From: an uncultured Allomuricauda sp.
Lineage (GTDB): Bacteria; Bacteroidota; Bacteroidia; Flavobacteriales; Flavobacteriaceae
Direction: 5' to 3'
Assembly: GCF_947495325.1 (NCBI RefSeq)
Contig: NZ_CANLYK010000001.1
Span: forward strand, 1,550,001 to 1,614,000
Length of the DNA stretch: 64,000 nt
Shown here: one piece after another, positions 16,609 through 26,304 of the stretch
How the letters are laid out: every line of letters starts with the position of its first letter
Position numbering within the stretch: position 1 is the first letter of the stretch
The notes under the pieces: generated by a model
Database searches by the model: none
What the model saw: the letters and a program-made list of their open reading frames with translations, nothing else
Told to the model about the DNA's origin: nothing
Translations under genes and position numbers: made by a program

Positions 16609-19299
16609 ATGAAACTATTACTCAAAAACATTAAGATAATCCCAATACTATTCTTGGCAATATCCTTTCTAGGATGCGAAGACGATGATGAAGGAACTTC
16701 ACTTCCAGAAGTTATCGCAAAATTTACACAAACAGTTGTTCCAAATTCAGGTACGGTGTCTTTTATAAACATATCTGAAAATGCCAATTCTTATGAATGG
16801 GACTTTGGAGATGGTACAACATCTACCGAAATAAACCCAACAAAAACGTATACTTCTGGTACGTATACAGTTACACTATCCGCATCAAATGTTGCTGGAG
16901 CTTCAAGTGTATTTGAAGATGAACTCACCATTACTATACCTGACCCTATCATGGTGCCCATTACGTTTGATGACGCCAATGTCGACTATAGTGATATAGG
17001 AACATTTACAGGTGCGGCCTTTGAAATTGTTGCAAACCCAGCACCGGGAGGGTCAAATGACCAAGCCTCACAAGTAGGAGCCATCACAAATAGCGGCGCA
17101 CAATTCGAAGGGATTTTCTTTAATCTGGGAACTGCTATTGATCTTACTGCAAATAAGACCATCCAAATGAATTTCTGGTCAGAAGCTGCTATTGATGTTT
17201 TAGTAAAATTAGAAGAAGGTACTGGAGCGGATACTGAAATAGCTGCCAGTCATGGTGGTACTGGTTGGGAAATGATTTCGTTCGATTTCACTTCATCGGA
17301 CAGCTTCTCTAGAATTACCCTATTTGTAGATGGCCCCGGTACAACTTCTGGAACTTTTTACTTGGACGATATTGTTCAAATTGAAACACCTCCTGTGGTA
17401 TGCACAGATACCATGCTGGAACTTCCTATGGACTTTGATTGTGAAGGAATAACATACGATTTTGTTACTTTCAATGGAGCTTCCTATAGCGTGGTGGACA
17501 ATCCTCAACTATCAGGGGTAAATTCCGAGGCCTCCAAGGTTGGGGAAATCGTTAACGTTGGTGGTGCCTTCGAAGGTGGTGCATTTACTCTGGATACCCC
17601 AGTGGACTTCTCTACCGACAAATCCATAACCATGAAGGTCTATTCAACAGTGGCCCTGCCTGTTTTACTGAAATTTGAAGGAGCCGGAGCACCCATTGAA
17701 ACACCTGTCAACCATGGTGGTACTGGATGGGAGCAACTTACCTTTGACTTCACATCATCAGACCAGTTCACTACATTGGTACTATTTATTGATGGGCCTG
17801 GCACAACAGCGGGAACATTCTATATCGATGACATAGAACAGGTCCCAACTGGTGGAGGTACTGTATGTACCGATACCATGCTGGAACTTCCAATGGACTT
17901 CGACTGTGAAGGCATAACATACGATTTTGTTACTTTCAACGGAGCTTCCTATAGCGTGGTGGACAATCCTCAGCTATCAGGGGTAAATTCCGAGGTCTCC
18001 AAGGTTGGGGAAATCGTTAACGTTGGTGGTGCCTTCGAAGGTGGTGCATTTACTTTGGACACACCGGTAGACTTCGCTACCGACAAATCCATAACCATGA
18101 AGGTCTATTCAACCGTGGCACTGCCCGTACTATTAAAGTTTGAAGGAGCCGGAGCACCAATAGAAACACCCGTGAACCATGGCGGTACCGGATGGGAGCA
18201 ACTTACATTTGACTTCACATCATCAGACCAGTTCACTACATTGGTACTATTTATTGATGGGCCAGGCACAACAGCTGGAACATTCTATATCGATGACATA
18301 GAACAGGTGCCAACTGGCAGTGGAACGGTATGTACCGATACCATGCTGGAATTACCCATCGACTTTGATTGCGAAAGCCTTACTTATGATTTTGTCACTT
18401 TCAATGGTGCATCATATAGCGTAATTGACAATCCTCAACTATCAGGAGTTAATTCCATGGCTTCCAAAGTCGGAGAAATCGTAAACGCTGGCGGTGCATT
18501 TGAAGGCGGTGCATTTACTCTGGACACTCCTGTGGACTTCTCTACCGATAAATCCATAACCATGAAGGTCTATTCAACCGTGGCACTGCCCGTACTGCTT
18601 AAGTTTGAAGGAGCTGTAGCACCCATTGAAACACCCGTAAACCACGGTGGTACCGGATGGGAGCAACTTACCTTTGATTTCACATCATCAGACCAATTTA
18701 CCACATTGGTACTGTTCATAGATGGGCCAGGCACAACAGCTGGAACATTCTATATCGATGACATAGAACAGGTCGCAACTTCCGGTGGCGGAGGTGGAGG
18801 TGGAACTAGTGGAGAACTAGCTACCAATGGCGATTTTGAAACAGGAGACGATACAGGATGGTTCATATTCCAAAACGCTGGAACGGCTGCATTGGATAAC
18901 ACAACCAGTAATGGAGGTACTTGGTCAGGAAAGCTAACAGTTGGAGATAGCGGTGGCAACCCTGCTTTCAAACAAGAAAGAATTGGAGCTGGTACAGTTG
19001 CTGCTGGAGATGTGGTACAAATTCAGTTTGACCATATCGGAACCGTGGTACAACCTGGAGCAGCTGTTAATGTAATCTTATTTGGAGAAGGTGCCAGTGG
19101 TGCTTCGTTTACCCAAGTATTAAATCCAGGGCCAACTTTGGGTACTTCTTGGACAACATATACAGGATCTTTCGAAATTCCTGGAGGTACTGATGTTTCA
19201 GAAGGAATTTCATTCTTGATAGAAACAGTCTGTGGTGCTGTCAGCGGTTGTAGCGTAACAATGAATATTGATAATGTTTCTGTTACCCTTAATCCATAA
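16609..19299 (+). CDS. PKD lipoprotein with four repeated binding-like modules and a CBM-like C-terminus
   Basis: An 896-residue lipoprotein (lipobox FLGC followed by EDDDEG, a strong acidic surface-export-like motif). A PKD domain (YEWDFGDGTTST, TYTVTLSASNVAG) spans ~35-110. Then come four ~150-residue jelly-roll modules: one divergent copy (~115-263) and three nearly identical 155-residue copies. Each contains HGGTGWE, FDFTSSD and GTFY[IL]DDI. A glycine linker (GGGGGGGT) leads to a C-terminal CBM4/9-like domain (NGDFETGDDTGW ... MNIDNVSVTL). No catalytic residues were seen. Context implies multivalent beta-glucan binding on the surface, a plausible substitute for SusD-type binding. Confidence 0.88.
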   Translation: MKLLLKNIKIIPILFLAISFLGCEDDDEGTSLPEVIAKFTQTVVPNSGTVSFINISENANSYEWDFGDGTTSTEINPTKTYTSGTYTVTLSASNVAGASSVFEDELTITIPDPIMVPITFDDANVDYSDIGTFTGAAFEIVANPAPGGSNDQASQVGAITNSGAQFEGIFFNLGTAIDLTANKTIQMNFWSEAAIDVLVKLEEGTGADTEIAASHGGTGWEMISFDFTSSDSFSRITLFVDGPGTTSGTFYLDDIVQIETPPVVCTDTMLELPMDFDCEGITYDFVTFNGASYSVVDNPQLSGVNSEASKVGEIVNVGGAFEGGAFTLDTPVDFSTDKSITMKVYSTVALPVLLKFEGAGAPIETPVNHGGTGWEQLTFDFTSSDQFTTLVLFIDGPGTTAGTFYIDDIEQVPTGGGTVCTDTMLELPMDFDCEGITYDFVTFNGASYSVVDNPQLSGVNSEVSKVGEIVNVGGAFEGGAFTLDTPVDFATDKSITMKVYSTVALPVLLKFEGAGAPIETPVNHGGTGWEQLTFDFTSSDQFTTLVLFIDGPGTTAGTFYIDDIEQVPTGSGTVCTDTMLELPIDFDCESLTYDFVTFNGASYSVIDNPQLSGVNSMASKVGEIVNAGGAFEGGAFTLDTPVDFSTDKSITMKVYSTVALPVLLKFEGAVAPIETPVNHGGTGWEQLTFDFTSSDQFTTLVLFIDGPGTTAGTFYIDDIEQVATSGGGGGGGTSGELATNGDFETGDDTGWFIFQNAGTAALDNTTSNGGTWSGKLTVGDSGGNPAFKQERIGAGTVAAGDVVQIQFDHIGTVVQPGAAVNVILFGEGASGASFTQVLNPGPTLGTSWTTYTGSFEIPGGTDVSEGISFLIETVCGAVSGCSVTMNIDNVSVTLNP
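16954..18783 (+). repeat. Four tandem protein modules; three 465-bp near-identical DNA repeats
   Basis: Units start at 17398, 17863 and 18328, exactly 465 bp (155 codons) apart, each with Val-Cys-Thr-Asp-Thr-Met-Leu. A fourth, divergent module precedes them (16954-17397). Copies 1 and 2 are closest at the DNA level; copy 3 has more changes. The pattern implies recent duplication or gene conversion, and copy number could vary between strains. Confidence 0.92.
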
Positions 19300-19311
19300 A
19301 TATTAAATAAC

Positions 19312-19345
19312 TAGCCCACAACTGATAAATTTATGTTGTGGGCTA
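19312..19345 (+). other. Perfect 10-bp hairpin after the PKD gene
   Basis: TAGCCCACAA (19312-19321) is exactly complementary to TTGTGGGCTA (19336-19345), with a 14-base loop. No T-run follows. It could stabilise the 3' end of the upstream mRNA or assist termination together with the next hairpin. Confidence 0.6.
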
Positions 19346-19392
19346 ATTATCAGAATGATATACTATTAAAAAATACCAACTATGAATAGAGG

Positions 19393-19430
19393 AAAAGGTT
19401 AGCATAAAGCAAATCTTTGCTAACCTTTTT
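19393..19430 (+). terminator. Rho-independent terminator
   Basis: AAAAGGTTAGCA (19393-19404) pairs with TGCTAACCTTTT (19418-19429), a 12-bp stem with a 13-base loop running into a T-run. It ends the GH-barrel/GH16/PKD transcript. The GH3 block, starting 65 bp later, would therefore need its own promoter or partial read-through. Confidence 0.8.
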
Positions 19431-19494
19431 AATATGCTGGCCCAAAAAACTGGTCTAGTTACAGAAAAATTATCAAAATCAGAGAAGCAGATTT

Positions 19495-21318
19495 ATGATA
19501 AAATTAAAATCTTTAAAACTTTTCATCAGGCTAGTCATAATTGGCACTTGCTTCATTTCATCTTGCAAAAAACAAAAGATGGGTAAAGAAAATAACGCTG
19601 ATATCAGTATAGAACAAAAGGTAGATTCCTTACTAGCATTAATGACCTTGGAGGAAAAAATAGGTCAAATGACTCAAGTAAGGCATTTTGATGACCTTTC
19701 CAATGATAATGACATTGCTACTAAGTTCATTGGTTCAGTTATACATACCCAAGGTCCTTTACCTGGCAATAATGCTTTAGAATGGCAAGCAAGATTTACC
19801 AGCCTGCAAGAAAAAGCACTTTCTACCAGATTGGGAATTCCATTATTATTTGGTGTTGATGCAATACATGGTCAAAACACATATGAAGGGGCTACTATAT
19901 TCCCACACAACATTGGTTTAGGGGCTACCAGAAATGCAGCGCTTGTAGAGCAAGCAGCCAAAATAACGGCAATAGAAGCTCAAGCAACTGGGTTTACATG
20001 GGTTTTTTCTCCCTGTATCGCTATTCCGTACAACGAAAAATGGGGTAGAGTTTATGAAGCATTTTCAGAAAGCACAAAGCTTACCGAGGCATTGACAAGA
20101 GCTTCTGTTAAAGGGCTTCAAGGCAATTTACTGGATAACCATACGGTCATGGCCACAGCAAAGCATTTTATAGGTGATGGATCAACTGATTTTGGACATG
20201 AAGGGGGCGAAACTTCTTTAGGTCCACAACAAGTGCAAGAAAGATTGTTGCCTCCATACACGATAGCAGTCAATGAAGGAGTTGGCGCAGTAATGGCTTC
20301 ATTCAATTCCATGTCTGGCAGACCCATGCATGCACACAAAGAACTAATTACCAAATTACTCAAAGGCACCATGAAATTTGATGGCATTATGGTTTCTGAT
20401 TGGAAGGGGTATTCAAGGTTTGGTGAAAATGATGTTATCAATGCCGGTGTAGATGTAATAATGGCTGTAGAGGGTGATTTAGAGATGTATTTGGAAGGTT
20501 TAAAAAGTGGCGTTGAAAGTGGCTATGTATCGCAAGATAGAATTGATGATGCCGTACGCCGTGTATTACGACAAAAATTTAGATTGGGACTTTTCGAAAA
20601 TCCATTCCCAGATTCCACTTTAGTTGAAAAAATAGGAATTCAAGAACATCGGGATGTTGCAAGACAAGCCGTTAGGGAGTCGCTGGTCTTATTAAAAAAT
20701 AATAGAAACATACTCCCGTTAAACAAAGATTTAGCTAAAATAGTTGTAGTTGGAGAACATGCGAACAATTCGGGCCTACAATCGGGAGGTTGGACCATTA
20801 ATTGGCAAGGCTCTACAGAAAACTATGAAGGTGCTACAACCATTCTACAGGGAATTGAAAATATAGCAAAGGGTGATATTATTCATGATGAAGACGGTAC
20901 AGGAAATCATGATGATGCAGATATTGCCATCATTGTGGTTGGTGAAACACCTTATGCAGAATCCTTTGGAGATATTGGAGGTGAGATAGATGCTTACGAA
21001 ATAACATTGACCGAAGCTCATCAAAATTACATCAATAACTATGTAAGCAAAGGTATCAAGACTGTTGTAGTGCTTATTTCTGGCCGCCCATTGGTAACCA
21101 CCAAACAGATTGAACAATCGGACGCCTTTGTAGCTGCTTGGTTACCCGGTTCTGAGGGAGATGGCATTGCAGAAGTGCTATTTGGCGACTATAGTTTTAA
21201 GGGAAAGCTACCGCACTCTTGGCCAAAATCAGAAGAAGATTATAAAGGAAAGTATGGTCCAAATTTTTGGGATGATTCTATCACCCCTCTGTTTTCCTAC
21301 GGATTTGGTTTACGATAA
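19495..21318 (+). CDS. GH3 beta-glucosidase lipoprotein
   Basis: A 607-residue GH3 enzyme with lipobox FISSC followed by KKQKMGK, with no acidic cluster, so a periplasm-facing lipoprotein. LMTLEEKIGQMTQV opens the (beta/alpha)8 domain. GVDAIHGQN and TAKHFIGDG are substrate-site motifs. GIMVSDWKGY carries the nucleophile Asp302. The C-terminal alpha/beta domain (from ~395, RESLVLLKNNRNILPL) ends at FSYGFGLR, without a fibronectin-III tail. It probably releases glucose from beta-1,3- or beta-1,6-gluco-oligosaccharides. It heads the second transcript of the glucan locus. Confidence 0.95.
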   Translation: MIKLKSLKLFIRLVIIGTCFISSCKKQKMGKENNADISIEQKVDSLLALMTLEEKIGQMTQVRHFDDLSNDNDIATKFIGSVIHTQGPLPGNNALEWQARFTSLQEKALSTRLGIPLLFGVDAIHGQNTYEGATIFPHNIGLGATRNAALVEQAAKITAIEAQATGFTWVFSPCIAIPYNEKWGRVYEAFSESTKLTEALTRASVKGLQGNLLDNHTVMATAKHFIGDGSTDFGHEGGETSLGPQQVQERLLPPYTIAVNEGVGAVMASFNSMSGRPMHAHKELITKLLKGTMKFDGIMVSDWKGYSRFGENDVINAGVDVIMAVEGDLEMYLEGLKSGVESGYVSQDRIDDAVRRVLRQKFRLGLFENPFPDSTLVEKIGIQEHRDVARQAVRESLVLLKNNRNILPLNKDLAKIVVVGEHANNSGLQSGGWTINWQGSTENYEGATTILQGIENIAKGDIIHDEDGTGNHDDADIAIIVVGETPYAESFGDIGGEIDAYEITLTEAHQNYINNYVSKGIKTVVVLISGRPLVTTKQIEQSDAFVAAWLPGSEGDGIAEVLFGDYSFKGKLPHSWPKSEEDYKGKYGPNFWDDSITPLFSYGFGLR

Positions 21319-21388
21319 TAAATTAAAATAGTATCGATGACGAACATATGTACATCTGAAACAATAAAGCGAAACAAATAGCAATGCT

Positions 21389-22681
21389 ATGAAATCAATT
21401 GTAAAAATAATCTTGGCCACGATAGTTTTGTTAACTGCCTATTCGTGTAAAGAGAAAACAAGCAAAACAGAAGAAAATCAACCCCAAATAACAAAAGAAG
21501 TGACAGCTAAAGATATTTTAGGAAACCCTGACTACTTGGCCATATCGTACGGAGGTTATAGAAAAGCTACCCGCGATGTTCAACCTACAATAGATGAGCT
21601 TAAAGAAGACATGAGGATACTATCTGCAATGGGTATCAAAGTCCTGCGAACATATAATGTTCAATTGCAGCATGCTCCCAACCTATTAAAGGCAATACAT
21701 GAGTTAAAAAATGAGGATTCCAGTTTTGAAATGTATGTGATGCTCGGTGCATGGATCGATTGCAAAAATGCATGGACCGATAAAGAACCTGATCATGACG
21801 TAGAAAGTGAGCAAAATGAAGGTGAAATAGCCAGAGCCGCTGCATTGGCAAATCAATATCCAGATATTGTAAAAATTATAGCTGTTGGCAATGAGGCTAT
21901 GATAAAATGGGCCACCAGTTATTATGTGCAACCTTCAGTAATTTTAAAATGGGTAAACCATCTTCAAGAATTGAAAAAAAGTGGAAAGCTACCCAAAGAT
22001 TTATGGATTACCAGTTCTGACGATTTTGCCTCTTGGGGAGGTGGGGAAGAAAGCTATCATACCGAAGACCTAGAAAAGTTGATTAAGGCCGTAGATTATA
22101 TTTCCATGCATACCTACGCCTATCACAATTCCCATTATAATCCAGAGTTCTGGGGTGTTCCGGAGGAGGAAGAACAGCTTTCGGATATTGAAAAAATAGA
22201 TGCCGCCATGGTAAGGGCAAAGGAATTTGCCATGTCTCAGTATAAAGCAGTATCTAATTATGTAAAAAGTATCGGTGCCGACAAGCCAATTCATATTGGA
22301 GAAACTGGTTGGGCCACCGTTTCCAATGGTCATTATGGCCCAACTGGTTCAAAAGCTACTGATGAATACAAAGAAGCAGCTTATCACAAGCTAATACGGG
22401 AATGGACCAATACAAACGGAATTTCGTGCTTCTATTTTGAGGCTTTTAATGAGCGATGGAAGGATGCCCAAAACGAACATGGTTCTGAAAATCATTTTGG
22501 CTTGATCACCATAGATGGACAAGCAAAATATGCATTATGGGACTTAGTGGACAAAGGAACTTTTAATGGTTTGACCAGAAATGGAAATCCCATCACCAAA
22601 ACATATAATGGGAATAAAGACGCATTGATGAAAGATGTTCTGGTCCCTCCTACAAAGAAAGAACAAGCGATTACCCATTAA
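21389..22681 (+). CDS. GH17 beta-1,3-glucanase-like lipoprotein
   Basis: A 430-residue lipoprotein (lipobox AYSC followed by KEKTSK, non-acidic, so probably periplasmic). The GH17-type TIM barrel carries the acid/base in AVGNEAM (Glu169) and the nucleophile in IHIGETGWAT (Glu305). ISYGGYRKATRD and MGIKVLRTYNVQ are barrel-start segments of the family. GH17 enzymes hydrolyse or transglycosylate beta-1,3-glucans; in laminarin loci they act on oligosaccharides produced by GH16. The stop is separated by one base from the GH30 start, so the two are co-translated. Confidence 0.9.
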   Translation: MKSIVKIILATIVLLTAYSCKEKTSKTEENQPQITKEVTAKDILGNPDYLAISYGGYRKATRDVQPTIDELKEDMRILSAMGIKVLRTYNVQLQHAPNLLKAIHELKNEDSSFEMYVMLGAWIDCKNAWTDKEPDHDVESEQNEGEIARAAALANQYPDIVKIIAVGNEAMIKWATSYYVQPSVILKWVNHLQELKKSGKLPKDLWITSSDDFASWGGGEESYHTEDLEKLIKAVDYISMHTYAYHNSHYNPEFWGVPEEEEQLSDIEKIDAAMVRAKEFAMSQYKAVSNYVKSIGADKPIHIGETGWATVSNGHYGPTGSKATDEYKEAAYHKLIREWTNTNGISCFYFEAFNERWKDAQNEHGSENHFGLITIDGQAKYALWDLVDKGTFNGLTRNGNPITKTYNGNKDALMKDVLVPPTKKEQAITH

Positions 22682-22682
22682 G

Positions 22683-24188
22683 ATGAAAAAGTTTAACAAA
22701 TTAAATATCACATTAACATTGACCGTAATACTAAGTGCTTGCACCGTGGATAACAAATTGGAAGTTGAGGTTTTTGAAACTTCCGCAAATGGAAACAAAT
22801 TAAGTCCCATAACCGAGTTTGCAAAAGAAGGAGTTGCTTCAAAGATTACATTACAACCAGAACAAAAATTCCAGACCATTACTGGATTTGGTGGTTCATT
22901 TACAGAAGCATCGGCATATCTCCTTAATCAATTGAGTACAGAAAATCGAAAAAAAATCATCGATGCATATTTTGGCAATGATGGTGCCCGATACTCCTTA
23001 ACTCGAACACATATAAATTCTTGTGATTTTTCATTGAATAATTACTCGTATGCACCTGTTGAAGGGGATATGGAGTTGAAACATTTCTCTATTGAAGAAG
23101 ATAAGGATGATATTATCCCATTCATCAAAGAAGCAATGGCCACTTCAAAAGATGGTTTTAAAATTTTAGCTTCCCCTTGGACGGCACCACCTTGGATGAA
23201 GGACAACAACGATTGGCGTGGTGGTAAATTATTGCCTGAATACTATGATACTTGGGCCTTGTTCTTTTCAAAATATATTGATGCCTACAAATCCGAAGGG
23301 ATTGATATTTGGGGCTTAACAGTAGAAAATGAACCTCTAGGGAATGACAACAATTGGGAGAGTATGCATTATAGTCCTGAAGAAATGACCCAATTTGTAC
23401 AAAATCATTTAGGTCCAAAACTAGAAGTTGATGGTAAAAACAATATTAAAATCTTGGGATATGACCAAAACCGAGAGCACTTAGAACATTGGGTAGATGA
23501 AATGTTCAAGGATGAAGCCACTTCTAAATACTATGATGGCACCGCGATTCACTGGTATGCAAGTACATATGAGATATTTCCCGATGCGTTACAATACGCC
23601 CATAAAAAGGCCCCAAATAAACACTTAATACAATCCGAAGCTTGTGTGGATGCACAAGTGCCTAAATGGAAAGACGATCTATGGTATTGGTCCAAAGAAG
23701 CGACAGATTGGGGCTGGGATTGGGCACCAGAACAGGATAAACATCTCCACCCTAAATATGCTCCCGTGTATCGATACGCTAGGGATATTATTGGTTGTCT
23801 TAACAATTGGGTAGATGGATGGATAGACTGGAACATGGTTTTGGACACGCAAGGAGGGCCAAACTGGTTTAAAAATTGGTGCGTAGCACCCGTAATTGTA
23901 GATCCAGAAAAAGATCAAGTATACTTTACTCCCATATATCACACATTGACCCATTTCAGCAAATACATACGACCTGGCGCTGTGCGCATAGGGTTTGAAA
24001 ATTCAGACGACTCGCTTATGACTACAGCGGCAAAAAACCCTGATGGTTCAATTGCGGTAGTGATTCTAAATCAAAGTATGGTATCAAAGAATTTTGAACT
24101 CATATTGGGCGAAAGTTCCCAAAAAATTACAATTAGTCCGCAGGCCATCCAAACCGTTATACTAAAAAATCCAACTAATACTAACTAA
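22683..24188 (+). CDS. GH30 beta-glucosidase/beta-1,6-glucanase lipoprotein
   Basis: A 501-residue lipoprotein (lipobox LSAC followed by TVDNK). The ATG at 22683 is chosen because it gives a clean signal peptide directly after the GH17 stop; upstream in-frame codons overlap GH17. The GH30 barrel shows FQTITGFGGSFTEASAY, the acid/base in LTVENEP (Glu217) and the nucleophile in IQSEAC (Glu319). WIDWNMVLDTQGGPNW and the C-terminal beta-sandwich with SIAVVILNQS are typical. In laminarin loci GH30 removes beta-1,6-linked glucose branches. The non-acidic residues after the cysteine suggest a periplasmic face. Confidence 0.94.
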   Translation: MKKFNKLNITLTLTVILSACTVDNKLEVEVFETSANGNKLSPITEFAKEGVASKITLQPEQKFQTITGFGGSFTEASAYLLNQLSTENRKKIIDAYFGNDGARYSLTRTHINSCDFSLNNYSYAPVEGDMELKHFSIEEDKDDIIPFIKEAMATSKDGFKILASPWTAPPWMKDNNDWRGGKLLPEYYDTWALFFSKYIDAYKSEGIDIWGLTVENEPLGNDNNWESMHYSPEEMTQFVQNHLGPKLEVDGKNNIKILGYDQNREHLEHWVDEMFKDEATSKYYDGTAIHWYASTYEIFPDALQYAHKKAPNKHLIQSEACVDAQVPKWKDDLWYWSKEATDWGWDWAPEQDKHLHPKYAPVYRYARDIIGCLNNWVDGWIDWNMVLDTQGGPNWFKNWCVAPVIVDPEKDQVYFTPIYHTLTHFSKYIRPGAVRIGFENSDDSLMTTAAKNPDGSIAVVILNQSMVSKNFELILGESSQKITISPQAIQTVILKNPTNTN

Positions 24189-24199
24189 AAACAATCACT

Positions 24200-25630
24200 A
24201 TGTCAATTGTAAAAACCGCGAAAAAAGATAGAGTCCCGTTTGGGCAAAAAGCCGCCTTTGGCGCAGGCCATTTGGTTTTGAACCTATATCCAGGAGCCTT
24301 AGGTTTTTTCATGTTTTTCTTGTTAACTGCTTTTGGCATGGATCCATTTTTGGCTGGACTTTTAGGTGGATTACCTCGATTTTTCGATGCGATTACCGAT
24401 CCAATTATGGGATTTATTTCGGACAACACAAGTTCAAAATGGGGAAGAAGGAGGCCATACATTATGGTTGGAGGCATTTTAAGTGCCATAACATTTGTTC
24501 TTCTTTGGCAACTAGATGAAAACAATTCTTCAGACTATAATTTTTGGTACTTTCTGATTATGTCCATGGTTTTCCTTATTGGAAATACAATGTTCGCAAC
24601 ACCTCTGGTTGGTTTGGGTTATGAAATGACTTCTGATTATAACGAACGGACGCGTTTAATGGCATTTTCTCAAACAGTAGGTCTTTTGGCTTGGGTAATT
24701 GTTCCTTGGTTTTGGGTAATTATTGCTGATCCGGATATTTTTAGCAATCAAGCCGAAGGTGTAAGGACCATGGCAATCTATGTTGGAGTAGCTTGTTTAT
24801 TGCTCGGGCTTTTGCCTGCTATTTTTTGTAGAGGTATCGATGCTTCCCATATGGGAAATAGGAAAAAACTAACCTTTAGAACTATATTTAGTAATTTAAA
24901 AGACTTGTTCATCAGCATAAAAGAGGCTGTAAAGAATAAACCTTTTATGAAATTGTGTGGTGCTACTTTTTTAGTGTTTAATGGTTACCAAATTGTAGCT
25001 TCTTTCAGTTTTTTTATTTTCGTTTTTTATATTTTTAACGGAAGCTATGAAGCCACTTCAACATGGCCCGCTTGGTTCAGTTCTATAGGAGCATTGGTTT
25101 CAGCATTTTTAGTGATTCCAATTGTGTCAAAAATGGCTGAAAAATGGGGTAAAAAGAACGCTTTTATTATTTCAACGGCCCTTTCCATTGTTGGATATGC
25201 TATGAAATGGTGGGCTTTTACTCCGGATAATATTTGGCTTTCTTTTGTTCCAATACCTTTAATGTCATTTGGTTTAGGAAGTTTATTCACCTTGATGATG
25301 AGTATGACAGCCGATGTTTGTGATTTGGACGAACTTGTCAATGGCATGCCAAGGAAAGAAGGTACTTTTGGAGCATTATATTGGTGGGTTGTAAAACTTG
25401 GACAAGGATTAGCTCTAGTTTTAGGAGGGCTAGTTTTAAAGGTAATAGGATTTGATGGTAACGCAGCCACACAAACAGCGGACACTTTAACAAAATTAAG
25501 AATCGCCGATATAGTTATCCCCGTGGTAACAGCAGCTTTAGCTATTTGGATTATGTGGAAATACGGCCTGTCTGAAGAAAGAGCAAAAGACATTAAAGCC
25601 CAATTGGAAGAAAGAAGAGGAGTGTTATAA
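24200..25630 (+). CDS. GPH-family (MFS) sugar:cation symporter
   Basis: A 476-residue inner-membrane transporter with about 12 hydrophobic helices. The N-terminal signature FFDAITDPIMGFISDNTSSKWGRRRPYIMVGG is characteristic of glycoside-pentoside-hexuronide symporters (MelB-like). It lies 11 bp after GH30. The likely role is uptake of glucose or short gluco-oligosaccharides made in the periplasm. The cytoplasmic GH17 encoded downstream suggests oligosaccharides are at least part of the cargo. Confidence 0.92.
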   Translation: MSIVKTAKKDRVPFGQKAAFGAGHLVLNLYPGALGFFMFFLLTAFGMDPFLAGLLGGLPRFFDAITDPIMGFISDNTSSKWGRRRPYIMVGGILSAITFVLLWQLDENNSSDYNFWYFLIMSMVFLIGNTMFATPLVGLGYEMTSDYNERTRLMAFSQTVGLLAWVIVPWFWVIIADPDIFSNQAEGVRTMAIYVGVACLLLGLLPAIFCRGIDASHMGNRKKLTFRTIFSNLKDLFISIKEAVKNKPFMKLCGATFLVFNGYQIVASFSFFIFVFYIFNGSYEATSTWPAWFSSIGALVSAFLVIPIVSKMAEKWGKKNAFIISTALSIVGYAMKWWAFTPDNIWLSFVPIPLMSFGLGSLFTLMMSMTADVCDLDELVNGMPRKEGTFGALYWWVVKLGQGLALVLGGLVLKVIGFDGNAATQTADTLTKLRIADIVIPVVTAALAIWIMWKYGLSEERAKDIKAQLEERRGVL

Positions 25631-25676
25631 CAATGTTGAGTTTTAAGTGAATTTATACAACTAAAAAAATAACAAA

Positions 25677-26291
25677 ATGTCAACCAAAATAGTAATACTA
25701 ATAATAGGAGTTTTATTTGTCTTAATTGCGTTACTCGCAAGTAAAAAAAGTAGTTCCAAACTGGGGATACCTTTAGGAATCCTTGGTATCTTAATGATGA
25801 TATACGGCAGTTATTCTTCTGAATTTGTCAATTATAACAGTCAGATGGAACAAGTTTCCACAGGAAAAAAATTAAAAATTAGCGGACCAGTTACTGCTGT
25901 GAAAGTTGTATCTCCAATAGATAAAGATTCCGTGGATTGCCGTATTTTAACAATGGGCGTGTATCCTGAATCCCATAAAAAAGATATTTGGGCAATAATC
26001 AGACCCACTGATGATAGATATTATCCACAATCTGACCATACCAATACTTCCTACAAAAGAGATGGGGAATGGCAGGTTGTAACCCGTTTTGGTGGAGACA
26101 AGGGTGAGGCCTATGATTTGATTATTTATGAAGCAGATTCCACCGCCTCATCATTTTTTAGTTCAACCATAGAAAAATGGAAAGAAGCCGATGACTATCC
26201 TGGTTTAAAGCTAGAAGAAATGCCTGCTGGAGCCAAAGAAGTGGAGCGTCTTAAGATTTATACAAGGAAAAACTGTAGAGGCGTTTTTTAA
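25677..26291 (+). CDS. Unknown two-helix membrane protein with YPQSD-type domain
   Basis: A 204-residue protein with no assigned function. Two N-terminal hydrophobic helices (IVILIIGVLFVLIALLA and LGIPLGILGILMMIYG) anchor it. A soluble domain of ~140 residues follows, with the pattern IWAIIRP...YYPQSD...W..VTRFGG...YDLIIYEAD and a basic end (YTRKNCRG). It is inside the glucan operon, 46 bp after the transporter, so it probably takes part in glucan use, sensing or envelope function. No catalytic motif was recognised. Confidence 0.75.
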   Translation: MSTKIVILIIGVLFVLIALLASKKSSSKLGIPLGILGILMMIYGSYSSEFVNYNSQMEQVSTGKKLKISGPVTAVKVVSPIDKDSVDCRILTMGVYPESHKKDIWAIIRPTDDRYYPQSDHTNTSYKRDGEWQVVTRFGGDKGEAYDLIIYEADSTASSFFSSTIEKWKEADDYPGLKLEEMPAGAKEVERLKIYTRKNCRGVF

Positions 26292-26304
26292 TACATATCA
26301 TACA

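Noticed and set aside
25045..25740. 231-residue minus-strand open frame
   Set aside because: Lies antisense to the sugar symporter; composition reflects the reverse complement of a membrane protein gene and no protein family was recognised.
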